Below are positions 21,389 through 30,514 of a stretch of 64,000 nucleotides of DNA, piece after piece; positions within the stretch are counted from its first letter, which is position 1, and each line of letters starts with the position of its first letter. Under the pieces are notes generated by a model. The model saw only the letters and a list, made by a program, of their open reading frames with translations, was not told the origin of the DNA and ran no database searches. Source of the stretch: Luteococcus sp038433135 (GTDB lineage Bacteria > Actinomycetota > Actinomycetes > Propionibacteriales > Propionibacteriaceae); the NCBI RefSeq assembly GCF_038433135.1, contig NZ_JBCDMV010000015.1:1-64000 (forward strand), given 5' to 3'. The position numbers and the translations under genes were made by a program.

Positions 21389-23488
21389 GTGGCCATCGAC
21401 TTGAAGACTGACCTGGCCAAGGTCCGCAACATCGGCATCATGGCCCACATCGACGCCGGCAAGACCACCACTACCGAGCGCATCCTGTTCTACACGGGCA
21501 TCACCCACAAGATCGGTGAGGTGCACGACGGCGCCGCCACCATGGACTGGATGGAGCAGGAGCAGGAGCGTGGCATCACGATCACCTCCGCTGCCACCAC
21601 GTGCTTCTGGCACGACACCCAGATCAACATCATCGACACCCCCGGCCACGTGGACTTCACCGTCGAGGTGGAGCGCTCGCTGCGCGTGCTCGACGGTGCC
21701 GTCGCCGTCTTCGACGGTGTGGCCGGCGTCGAGCCGCAGAGCCAGACCGTGTGGCGTCAGGCCACCAAGTACGGCGTGCCGCGCATCTGCTACATCAACA
21801 AGCTGGACCGCACCGGTGCGAGCTTCGACCACTGCGTCAAGACCATCCGTGAGCGTTTGATGGCCACCCCGGCCATCATCCAGCTGCCGATCGGCGCCGA
21901 GCAGGACTTCCTGGGCGTCGTCGACCTGGTCGAGATGAATGCCAAGACCTACCGCGGCGAGACCTCGATGGGCGAGATGTACGAGGTCGAGGAGATCCCG
22001 GCCGACATGCTGGAGAAGGCCAAGGCGGCTCGCGCCGAGCTGCTCGAGGTTGTCGCCGAGGCCGACGACGAGCTGATGATGATGTTCCTGGAGGGTGAGG
22101 AGCCCACCGTCGAGCAGCTCAAGGCGGGCATCCGCAAGGGTGTGCTGGAGAACAAGTTCAACGCGGTCGTGTGTGGCACCTCCTTCAAGAACAAGGGCGT
22201 GCAGCCCCTGCTGGACGCCGTCGTCGACTACCTGCCGTCCCCGCTGGACGTGCCGGCCATCGAGGGCTTCAAGCCCGGCGACGAGTCGGCCGTGCTGGAG
22301 CGTCACCCCAGCAATGACGACCCGCTGTCGATCCTGGCCTTCAAGATCGCCGCCGATCCCCACCTGGGCAAGCTCACCTTCATCCGGGTCTACTCCGGCG
22401 TCCTGCAGGCGGGCACCCAGGTGCTCAATGCCACCAAGGGCAAGAAGGAGCGGATCGGCAAGATCTACCAGATGCACGCCAACAAGCGTCAGGAGATCGA
22501 CTCGATCGGCGCCGGCATGATCTGCGCCGTCATGGGCCTGAAGGACACCACCACTGGTGAGACCCTGTGCGACGCGGGCAACCCGATCATCCTCGAGTCG
22601 ATGGAGTTCCCGAACCCCGTCATCGAGCAGGCGATCGAGCCCAAGACCAAGTCGGACCAGGAGAAGCTGGGTGTCGCCATCCAGCGTCTGGCCGAGGAGG
22701 ATCCGACCTTCCGCGTCCACACCGACGATGAGACCGGTCAGACCATCATCGCCGGCATGGGCGAGCTGCACCTCGAGGTGCTGATCGACCGGATGAAGCG
22801 CGAGTTCAAGGTCGAGGCCAACATCGGCAAGCCGCAGGTGGCCTACCGCGAGACCCTGCGCCGTCCGGTGCAGAAGGTCGACTACACCCACAAGAAGCAG
22901 TCGGGTGGTTCGGGCCAGTACGCCAAGGTGATCGTGGACCTGGAGCCGCTGGAGCCGGGCTCGGGCTACGAGTTCGTCAACGCCGTCACCGGTGGTCGCA
23001 TTCCCAAGGAATACATCCCGGCCGTCGACGCCGGCATCAAGGACGCCATGCAGTTCGGCGTGCTGGCCGGTTACCCGGTGGAGGACATCCGCGTCACCCT
23101 GACCGACGGCGCCTACCACGACGTCGACTCCTCGGAGATGGCGTTCAAGATCGCCGGCTCGATGGTCTTCAAGGAGGCCGCTCGCAAGGCCGACCCGGCC
23201 ATCCTGGAGCCGATGATGGCCGTCGAGGTGACCACCCCGGAGGACTACCTGGGCACCGTGATCGGCGACCTGAACGCCCGTCGTGGCCACATCCAGAGCA
23301 TGGACGAGCTGCACGGCAACCGCGTGGTTCGCGCCCTGGTTCCGCTGAGCGAGATGTTCGGCTACGTCGGTGACCTGCGGTCCAAGACCTCGGGTCAGGC
23401 CTCGTACTCGATGGAGTTCGACTCCTACGGCGAGACCCCGAAGAATGTCGCCGACGAGATCGTCGCGAAGGCCCGCGGCGGCGAGTGA
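21389..23488 (+). CDS. fusA: elongation factor G
   Basis: EF-G (699 residues) drives translocation on the ribosome with GTP. G1 is 'AHIDAGKTT' (residues 19-27), followed by 'DTPGHVDFTVEVERSL' and 'NKLDRTG'. Domain IV is recognisable from 'KKQSGGSGQYAKV'. The GTG start gives 'MAIDLKTDLAKVRNIGIMA'; TTGAGGTTGAAG upstream offers a GAGG ribosome-binding site. The gene has its own promoter candidate inside an inverted repeat and is followed by tuf after 232 bp. Confidence 0.97.
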   Translation: MAIDLKTDLAKVRNIGIMAHIDAGKTTTTERILFYTGITHKIGEVHDGAATMDWMEQEQERGITITSAATTCFWHDTQINIIDTPGHVDFTVEVERSLRVLDGAVAVFDGVAGVEPQSQTVWRQATKYGVPRICYINKLDRTGASFDHCVKTIRERLMATPAIIQLPIGAEQDFLGVVDLVEMNAKTYRGETSMGEMYEVEEIPADMLEKAKAARAELLEVVAEADDELMMMFLEGEEPTVEQLKAGIRKGVLENKFNAVVCGTSFKNKGVQPLLDAVVDYLPSPLDVPAIEGFKPGDESAVLERHPSNDDPLSILAFKIAADPHLGKLTFIRVYSGVLQAGTQVLNATKGKKERIGKIYQMHANKRQEIDSIGAGMICAVMGLKDTTTGETLCDAGNPIILESMEFPNPVIEQAIEPKTKSDQEKLGVAIQRLAEEDPTFRVHTDDETGQTIIAGMGELHLEVLIDRMKREFKVEANIGKPQVAYRETLRRPVQKVDYTHKKQSGGSGQYAKVIVDLEPLEPGSGYEFVNAVTGGRIPKEYIPAVDAGIKDAMQFGVLAGYPVEDIRVTLTDGAYHDVDSSEMAFKIAGSMVFKEAARKADPAILEPMMAVEVTTPEDYLGTVIGDLNARRGHIQSMDELHGNRVVRALVPLSEMFGYVGDLRSKTSGQASYSMEFDSYGETPKNVADEIVAKARGGE

Positions 23489-23496
23489 GTGGTTTC

Positions 23497-23538
23497 GGTC
23501 CGGCCGGGTAGGGGAGTGATCCTCCGCCCGGCCGGGCC
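23497..23538 (+). terminator. hairpin after fusA
   Basis: A 12-bp stem (23497-23508 with 23527-23538, one G-U pair) lies 9 bases after the fusA stop, with an 18-base loop. It probably reduces readthrough into tuf. Confidence 0.6.
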
Positions 23539-23642
23539 AGCACCCGGGAATCAGTTTGACTATGAAGCTCGGGTGCACAAAACTTGGACGGTACCCTTGC
23601 CCAGCTTGCTGGACGGGGAACCGAGCCTAGTAAATCAGGACA

Positions 23643-23665
23643 CACAGCGGGATCTCCCCGCTGTG
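23643..23665 (+). promoter_or_regulatory. hairpin in the tuf leader
   Basis: CACAGCGGG (23643-23651) pairs perfectly with CCCGCTGTG (23657-23665) around ATCTC, 55 bp before the tuf start. It may be a leader structure. The tuf promoter itself was not identified with confidence. Confidence 0.4.
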
Positions 23666-23720
23666 GTTACACCCAGTACGCCCCGCGGAGAGCGTGGCGG
23701 CAATCCAGAAGGAGCCCTCA

Positions 23721-24914
<1,194 letters not shown>

Positions 24915-24959
24915 CCCCAGGTCACTGATCATGGTCAGGTGACAGCCTGATTCAAACGG

Positions 24960-24991
24960 TGGGGCCCCGATCCGCAAGGATCGGGGCCCCA
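24960..24991 (+). terminator. terminator after tuf
   Basis: A perfect 14-bp stem (24960-24973 with 24978-24991) carries a GCAA tetraloop and is followed by ATCATTTGT. Confidence 0.92.
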
Positions 24992-25030
24992 TCATTTGTG
25001 CTTGTTCGAAGCCCATCGGGCAAAGGGAAA

Positions 25031-25060
25031 AGGGCCACACACCGGGTGGTGTGTGGCCCT
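25031..25060 (-). terminator. terminator after the LysM gene
   Basis: AGGGCCACACACC (25031-25043) pairs perfectly with 25048-25060. On the minus strand the stem runs into TTTTCCCTTT, so it is oriented to stop the LysM gene that ends at 25086. Confidence 0.88.
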
Positions 25061-25085
25061 CCTGTGCTCCTGGCTGATCCGCAGG

Positions 25086-25691
25086 TCACTCCGGGATGGT
25101 GAAGACCTGGCCGGGGTAGATCAGGTCAGGGTTCTTCACCCCGTTGGCGCGCGCGATGTCCATGTAGTCGACGCCGAACTTGGCGCCGATCTCGCTCAGG
25201 TTGTCACCGGGCTTGACCGTGTAGGTGCGCTTGGGCTTCACTGCCGGGGCGGCGGGGGCGTGCGCCGGAGCCTGCTGCTCCTTGCGCTGCTCCGCTGCCT
25301 TGGCCTCGGCCTGCTGCTTGGCCTTCGCCTCGGCCTCGGCCTTCGCCTTCGCGTCCGAGGCGGCCTTGGCATCGGCGTCGGCCTTCGCCTTGGCATCCGA
25401 GGCGGCCTTGGCATCGGCGTCGGCCTTCGCCTTGGCATCCGAGGCGGCCTTGGCATCGGCAGCTGCGGCGGAATCCGACTTGGCCTTCTCATCGGCCTCG
25501 GCCTTGGCGCGGGCCTCGGCATCGGCCTTCTCCTTGGCGTCCAGCTCTGCCTGGGCGGCGGCCGCGGTGGCCTCATTGCCGGCCTGCTCGCTGTCGAACC
25601 GGGCCTGCTCCTCGGGGGTCACCTCTGCCTGAGGCTGCGCCTCGTCCTTGTCCAGGCCCAGCTTGTCCTTGATACTGTCAAAAAGTCCCAT
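25086..25691 (-). CDS. LysM protein with Ala/Lys/Asp repeat region
   Basis: This 201-residue protein has an N-terminal 'MGLFDSIKDKLGLDKDE', then a long charged helical region rich in Ala, Lys, Asp and Glu (about residues 45-140). The C-terminal LysM domain (about residues 153-201) starts 'YTVKPGDNLSEIGAKFGVD'. There is no signal peptide, so how or whether it reaches peptidoglycan is unclear. A 14-residue unit (DAKAASDAKAKADA) repeats in the charged region. AGGAAGAGGAG favours the ATG at 25691. A second in-frame ATG at 25730 lies seven bases after a TAGCGT box and could be a leaderless start adding 13 residues. Confidence 0.75.
   Translation of the reverse strand: MGLFDSIKDKLGLDKDEAQPQAEVTPEEQARFDSEQAGNEATAAAAQAELDAKEKADAEARAKAEADEKAKSDSAAAADAKAASDAKAKADADAKAASDAKAKADADAKAASDAKAKAEAEAKAKQQAEAKAAEQRKEQQAPAHAPAAPAVKPKRTYTVKPGDNLSEIGAKFGVDYMDIARANGVKNPDLIYPGQVFTIPE
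25351..25460. repeat. 42-bp tandem repeat inside the LysM gene
   Basis: Two full 42-bp copies (25351-25392 and 25393-25434, one mismatch) and a 26-base partial copy (25435-25460) encode a 14-residue unit in frame. Copy-number changes would keep the reading frame. Confidence 0.9.
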
Positions 25692-25737
25692 GACTCCTCT
25701 TCCTGTGGGGACGCCCCACCTCGGGCGCATGACTCTC

Positions 25738-25743
25738 ACGCTA
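25738..25743 (-). promoter_or_regulatory. -10 box upstream of the LysM gene
   Basis: On the minus strand TAGCGT is followed by seven bases and an ATG (25730) in frame with the LysM gene. The main start at 25691 has its own strong ribosome-binding site 39 bp downstream. Confidence 0.45.
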
Positions 25744-25803
25744 GACCCAAAGGGGTGGGCCAGGGCCCAAGAACCAGCCGATTACGCCGCTGGCTGACAG
25801 GGC

Positions 25804-28074
25804 TCAGGCGCGGACCAGCAGGGCCACCGGGAAGCGGGCGAAGACCTCGGACAGGCGGGTCGCCCCCTGGTGGGTCACGCCAGTCACCTGGTCAACCCAG
25901 CTGCCGTCGAGTGCCAGCGTGCTGTCCTGCCAACCACCCTCCTGCTCCAGCCGCAGCGGAAGCCGGGTTGCCAGGGTCAGCAGGCCGCTGCGTTCGAAGC
26001 CCAGCAGGTGCTGGGCGGCCATCCCGCTGGCCACCACCGGGCGGTAGCCGGCGAACAGTTCCGGACGTTCCCGGCGAAGGCGGAGCACGGTGCGAACCAC
26101 GGCCTGCTTCGCCGCCGGATCCTGGGCGTCGGCCGGGCGCCGGGTCAGCAGGTCACGCAGCCCGGGGTAGTCCACCGGCCGCCGGTTGTCCGGGTCCACC
26201 AGGGAGTCGTCCCAGACTTCCGTGCCCTGGTAGACGTCGGGAATGCCGGGCATGGTCAGCTGCACCAACTTCTGGGCCAGGCTGTTGCTGCGGGCCGGCG
26301 CGTCCAGGGCGGCGGTCAGCTCGTCCCACGAGCCGCGAATGGCCGGGTGGTCGTAGCTGGTCTCGACCGCGGCATGGACCGCGCCCTCGAAGTCCTCGTC
26401 GGGAGCCATCCAGCTGGTCGCCAGCCCGGCCTCGCGCATCGCTTTGACCGCATAGTCGTGCAGCCGTTGCCGGGTCTCGATCGGGCCCGTCCCGGCCAGC
26501 GTCTGCGCCAGCAGGTGCGCGAAGGTCGGTTCCGGGATGCTGGTGTGCTCGGTGAAGGCGTCCAGGAAGGCGGTCCAGGGCTCGCGGAGCTCGGAGAGGG
26601 CGGCCAGCCGAGCACGGACATCCTCGCCGCGCTTGGTGTCATGGGTGGCCAGCGAGGTCATCGACTCCGGCAGTTCCCGCTCCCGGCGATCCATCGCCCG
26701 GTGGAAGTCGCGCGGTTCGATGCCGAAGCTCGACGGATGCCCACCCACCTCGTTGAGGGCGACGAAGCGATTGGCCCGGTACCAGGCCGTGTCCTCCACG
26801 CCCTTGGCCATCACCGCACCGGTGAACTGCTGGAAGCGGCGCGCCGCCTCCAGGTTGACGTCGAGCAGCTGGGGTTCCAGCACGTCCAGCACCGGCGCCA
26901 GAGCGGTCACGTCGTGCCGGGTATTGGCCAGTGCGGCCGTCAGGGCGGCATCGTCGTCGGGCAGGTAGGTGCGGTAGACCTCCATCCGGGCGGCGAGCTG
27001 GTGCAGGCCCTCCGCGATGCGCTCCGGCGAGACGCCGCCCAGATCCAGCAGGGAGATCAGCCGTCGGGTCTCCGCCCCGAACATCTCCTTCGCCATCCAG
27101 GTCTTCCCGGCCAGCACGTGCTGCTCCACGTCCAGCTCGTCGCCCGTGCGTCGCTGGTAGTCGGTGGTGAAGAAGTCCTCCGCCGACGGATCGACGAAGA
27201 CCTGGTTGACCTCGGTCATCGCGTCGTAGCCGGTGGTGCCCGCGACCGGCCAGTCGGGCATCGGCTCGCCGTGCTCCAGGATCTTCTCCGCCACGATCCA
27301 CGCCTCGGGACAGGCTTCGGCCAACCGCTCGAAGTACTCCTTCGGGTCCACCAAACCGTCCGGGTGGTCCACCCGCAGCCCCTCGATGCCGTCCTCGGCG
27401 ACCATCCGGAAGACCCGCTCGTGGGTGGCCCGCAAGACCTCTGGATCCTCGATCCGCACCCCGGCCAGCGTGGCCACGGCGAAGAAGCGTCGATAGGTCA
27501 ACAATTCATTGCCCTCGACACCCGGAACCAGCCGGTAGTGCTGGCGATCATGCACCTGACGAGGCGAATCACCCGGCTGGGCGGTCCCGGGCGCGACGGG
27601 GAAACGATGCTCGTAGAAGCTCAGCTCGGTGGCGTCGTCGTTCAGGCTGAGGTGCTCGACGTCGTCAGCCCCGCCCAGCACGGGGACGGCGATCGGGCCG
27701 GCGGCCCAGTCCACGTCGAACCACGACGCGTATGGCGACTCCTGCCCGTGCTCCAGCACACTCCACCAGGCGGGATTCTCCCAGGCATGCGCGATGCCCA
27801 GGTGGTTCGGCACGATGTCCACCACGATCCCCAGCCCCTTGGCGCGGGTGGCCGTGACCAGCTCCCGCCAGCCCTCCTCACCGCCCCGCTGCGGGTCGAT
27901 CGTGGTCGGGTCGGTGACGTCGTAGCCGTGGCCGGAGCCGGTGGTCGAGGTCAGGATGGGGGAGAGGTAGAGCGCGCCGACGCCGAGCTCGTCCAGGTAG
28001 TCGACCAGCGCGGCGGCATCCTGCAGCCGGAAGTCGGGGGTGATCTGCAGCCGGTAGGTGGAGGTGGGCTTCAT
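25804..28074 (-). CDS. treY: maltooligosyl trehalose synthase
   Basis: TreY (756 residues) converts the reducing-end alpha-1,4 bond of maltooligosaccharides to an alpha,alpha-1,1 bond, the first step of the TreY-TreZ trehalose route in the cytoplasm. It is a GH13 enzyme. The nucleophile Asp236 is in 'GLRVDHPDGL' and the acid/base Glu263 in 'WIVAEKIL'. 'GSGHGYDVTDP' (near residue 47) and 'VDIVPNHLG' are standard, as is 'THDTKRGEDVRAR'. TreZ, which would release trehalose, is not in this window. The ATG at 28074 lies seven bases after TAGGCT, with no ribosome-binding site, as in a leaderless mRNA. Confidence 0.93.
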   Translation of the reverse strand: MKPTSTYRLQITPDFRLQDAAALVDYLDELGVGALYLSPILTSTTGSGHGYDVTDPTTIDPQRGGEEGWRELVTATRAKGLGIVVDIVPNHLGIAHAWENPAWWSVLEHGQESPYASWFDVDWAAGPIAVPVLGGADDVEHLSLNDDATELSFYEHRFPVAPGTAQPGDSPRQVHDRQHYRLVPGVEGNELLTYRRFFAVATLAGVRIEDPEVLRATHERVFRMVAEDGIEGLRVDHPDGLVDPKEYFERLAEACPEAWIVAEKILEHGEPMPDWPVAGTTGYDAMTEVNQVFVDPSAEDFFTTDYQRRTGDELDVEQHVLAGKTWMAKEMFGAETRRLISLLDLGGVSPERIAEGLHQLAARMEVYRTYLPDDDAALTAALANTRHDVTALAPVLDVLEPQLLDVNLEAARRFQQFTGAVMAKGVEDTAWYRANRFVALNEVGGHPSSFGIEPRDFHRAMDRRERELPESMTSLATHDTKRGEDVRARLAALSELREPWTAFLDAFTEHTSIPEPTFAHLLAQTLAGTGPIETRQRLHDYAVKAMREAGLATSWMAPDEDFEGAVHAAVETSYDHPAIRGSWDELTAALDAPARSNSLAQKLVQLTMPGIPDVYQGTEVWDDSLVDPDNRRPVDYPGLRDLLTRRPADAQDPAAKQAVVRTVLRLRRERPELFAGYRPVVASGMAAQHLLGFERSGLLTLATRLPLRLEQEGGWQDSTLALDGSWVDQVTGVTHQGATRLSEVFARFPVALLVRA

Positions 28075-28087
28075 GCCGATGAGCCTA
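28072..28087 (-). promoter_or_regulatory. leaderless-type promoter of treY
   Basis: On the minus strand TAGGCT (28082-28087), seven bases, then the ATG (28072-28074). Confidence 0.6.
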
Positions 28088-28146
28088 ATGGGAGCCACCG
28101 GCACTTCCGCGCCGCCGACCGCGCATTCCGCTCTTGGCTGCACGGC

Positions 28147-28161
28147 TACCGTTGTCCCGTG
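28147..28161 (+). promoter_or_regulatory. leaderless-type promoter of the DUF4112 gene
   Basis: TACCGT (28147-28152), six bases, then GTG at 28159. It is back-to-back with the treY promoter. Confidence 0.5.
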
Positions 28162-28653
28162 AGCACCCCACATCCCCGCGCCGGGCGGGCCGCGCGACCC
28201 GACGTCGGCACCTCCCGCAGTCTGGCGCGTACGCTGGACGACCTGGTGACCATTCCCGGCACCAACATCACCATCGGCGCCGACGCGCTGCTCGGGCTGG
28301 TCCCCGGCGTCGGTGATGCGGCCACCACTGCGATGGCCAGCCTGATCCTGGTGGACGCCGTCCGCGCCCAGGTGCCGCTGCCGGTGCTGGCCCGGATGGT
28401 CGCCAATTGCGGACTGGACGCGCTGCTGGGGCAGATCCCGCTGGTGGGGGACCTGGCCGACATCGGCTTTCGCTCCAACCGGAAGAACCTGCGGCTGCTG
28501 GAACGCGCCGTCGCCGACCCCAAACGGGTGGAACGCAACAGCGTGGCCTATCTGGCGGCCGCCAGCGCGATGGTGCTGGTGGCAATCCTGGCGATGATCG
28601 CGGCGACCCTGTTTGCGCTGTGGTGGGTGGGAAGGGTGCTCGGGATCTTCTAG
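28159..28653 (+). CDS. DUF4112 membrane protein
   Basis: The 164-residue product matches the DUF4112 family by its pattern: 'LARTLDDLVTIPGTNITIG', then 'ALLGLVPGVGDAATTAM' and 'LLGQIPLVGDLADIGFRSN', two similar glycine-rich hairpins. A final hydrophobic helix (about residues 135-160) suggests a membrane anchor. Function is unknown for the family. It is divergent from treY with an 84-bp gap and convergent with glnS. Confidence 0.75.
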   Translation: MSTPHPRAGRAARPDVGTSRSLARTLDDLVTIPGTNITIGADALLGLVPGVGDAATTAMASLILVDAVRAQVPLPVLARMVANCGLDALLGQIPLVGDLADIGFRSNRKNLRLLERAVADPKRVERNSVAYLAAASAMVLVAILAMIAATLFALWWVGRVLGIF

Positions 28654-28742
28654 CTCGGGCGGGCGCTGGGTGACCGAGGGTTGGGCGCGGGCGGATGCCG
28701 CGGTCGGAAGGAGCACTCCGTGCCCTGTCCTCCCGCGGCGGG

Positions 28743-30434
28743 TTACTTGCGCTTCTGCAGGGCCGCCCACTCGTCGCGCAGACCCACGGTGCGGTGGAAG
28801 AGCATCGGCTGGTCGGGATCGCAGGCGAAGTAGCCGGTGCGCTCGAACTGCACCACTTCACCGGGCTGGGCCTCGGCCAGGGCCTGCTCCACCTTGCAGC
28901 CGGTCAGCAGCGTGCGGGATTCGGGGTTCAGGTCATCCAGCGCCTCGCCGGTGGCCTCGCCGGGGATCCGGGCGGTGAACAGCCGCTCGTAGAGGGCCAC
29001 CGTCGCATCCACCGCGTGTGCCGCGGAGACCCAGTGCATGGTCGACTTCACCTTGCGGCCGTCCGGGGCGTCGCCGCCGCGGGTGGCGGGATCGTAGGTG
29101 GCCAGCACCTCCACCACATTGCCGTCGGCGTCCTTGACGATGTCGTGCGCCTTGACGAAGTAGGCGCCGCGAAGCCGCACCTCCCGATCCAGCGTCAGCC
29201 GGAAGTACTTCGGCGGGGGCACCTCGGCAAAGTCGTCCTGCTCAATGTACAGGGTGCCGCTGAAGGGCATCCGGCGCAGCCCGTCCTCGGCGCGCTCCGG
29301 GTTGTTGGTCACCTCGAAGTACTCCACCACCGGCTCGCCGTTGGCGTCGGTGGGCCAATTGGTCAGGGTCAACTTCAGCGGGCGCAGCACCGCCATCCGC
29401 CGCTGCGCCGTCAGGTTGAGCTCGCGGCGCACGAAGGACTCGAACTCCTCGATCGCCTTCACCGAATTGTTGCGGGTGGTTCCGATCGCGGTCATGAAAT
29501 TGCGGATGGCGGCTGCGGGGTAGCCGCGGCGGCGCATTCCACGCAGCGTCGGCATCCGGGCGTCGTCCCAGCCGTCGACGATGCCCTCGTCCACCAGCTT
29601 CTTCAGCCGACGCTTGGAGGTGATGATGTGGGTCAGCTCCAGCCGGGCGAATTCCATCTGGCGCGGCTTGTCGCCAGGCAACGGCAGGTGCTCCAGGAAC
29701 CAGTCGTAGAGCGGGCGGTGGGCGTCGAACTCCAGGCTGCACAGGGAATGTGTGACCCCCTCGATGGCATCGCTCTGGCCGTGCGCCCAGTCATAGGTGG
29801 GGTAGATGCACCAGGTGTTGCCGGTGTTGTGGTGCTCGGCGTGCCGGATCCGGTACATCACCGGGTCGCGCAGCCACATGTTCTCCGAGGCCATGTCGAT
29901 CTTCGCCCGCAGGCATCGCGAGCCGTCGGGGAACTCCCCGTCGCGCATCCGGCGCAGCAGGTCCAGGCTTTCGGCGGCCGGACGATCCCGGAAGGGGGAA
30001 TTGGTGCCGGGCACGCCGAAGCCACCCTTCTGGGCGCTGATCGTCTCGCCATCCTGGTCGTCGACATAGGCCAGGCCCTGCTCCACCAGGTGCTCGGCCC
30101 AGGCGTAGAGCTGCTCGAAGTAGTCGCTGGCGTGCACCGTGATGCCGGGGGTGTAGCCCAGCCAGGAGATGTCGTCCTTGATCGAGTCGACGTACTCCGT
30201 CTCCTCGGTGCCCGGGTTGGTGTCGTCCAGCCGCAGATTGCACACCCCGCCGAATTCCTGGGCGACGGAGAAGTTCTGCACGATCGCCTTGGCATGGCCG
30301 ATGTGCAGGTAGCCATTCGGCTCGGGGGGGAAGCGGGTCTGCACACGCTGGCCGTAGGTCCCCTGCTCATTGTCACGACGCACGGCATCGCGGATGAAAT
30401 CATTGGCGGCAACCACGGGATCAGGGGCATTCAT
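28743..30434 (-). CDS. glnS: glutaminyl-tRNA synthetase
   Basis: GlnRS (563 residues) charges tRNA-Gln directly with glutamine. Class I motifs are 'PPEPNGYLHIGHAKA' (HIGH at residues 44-47) and 'ITSKRRLKKL', the KMSKS-type loop. The beta-barrel anticodon-binding region follows, with 'LPLKLTL'-like segments near residue 345. Many well-studied actinobacteria lack GlnRS and amidate Glu-tRNA-Gln instead, so its presence is notable. The ATG at 30434 was chosen over an upstream in-frame start because TAGTTT lies seven bases before it, as in a leaderless mRNA. It is head-to-head with gltX. Confidence 0.93.
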   Translation of the reverse strand: MNAPDPVVAANDFIRDAVRRDNEQGTYGQRVQTRFPPEPNGYLHIGHAKAIVQNFSVAQEFGGVCNLRLDDTNPGTEETEYVDSIKDDISWLGYTPGITVHASDYFEQLYAWAEHLVEQGLAYVDDQDGETISAQKGGFGVPGTNSPFRDRPAAESLDLLRRMRDGEFPDGSRCLRAKIDMASENMWLRDPVMYRIRHAEHHNTGNTWCIYPTYDWAHGQSDAIEGVTHSLCSLEFDAHRPLYDWFLEHLPLPGDKPRQMEFARLELTHIITSKRRLKKLVDEGIVDGWDDARMPTLRGMRRRGYPAAAIRNFMTAIGTTRNNSVKAIEEFESFVRRELNLTAQRRMAVLRPLKLTLTNWPTDANGEPVVEYFEVTNNPERAEDGLRRMPFSGTLYIEQDDFAEVPPPKYFRLTLDREVRLRGAYFVKAHDIVKDADGNVVEVLATYDPATRGGDAPDGRKVKSTMHWVSAAHAVDATVALYERLFTARIPGEATGEALDDLNPESRTLLTGCKVEQALAEAQPGEVVQFERTGYFACDPDQPMLFHRTVGLRDEWAALQKRK

Positions 30435-30447
30435 GGCGGCAAAACTA
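30432..30447 (-). promoter_or_regulatory. leaderless-type promoter of glnS
   Basis: On the minus strand TAGTTT (30442-30447), seven bases, then ATG (30432-30434). Confidence 0.6.
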
Positions 30448-30496
30448 GCATGCACCCGCGACGCGTCGCCCTGCCGGTGGCGGCGGGCGCTCACGA

Positions 30497-30514
30497 TAGG
30501 CTGGCGCCATCATG
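30497..30514 (+). promoter_or_regulatory. leaderless-type promoter of gltX
   Basis: TAGGCT (30497-30502), nine bases, then ATG at 30512. No ribosome-binding site fits between, so the leader is absent or only one or two bases long. Confidence 0.55.

Noticed and set aside
23545..23625. Promoter for tuf (TTGACT or TACCCT boxes)
   Set aside because: No pair of boxes had both a good match and correct spacing, so it is not listed.
25351..25460. Short repeats as a possible CRISPR array
   Set aside because: The units are contiguous, in frame and without unique spacers. They encode a protein repeat.
25870..28158. Long plus-strand frame upstream of the DUF4112 protein
   Set aside because: It is antisense to treY. 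DUF4112 similarity starts only after the GTG at 28159.
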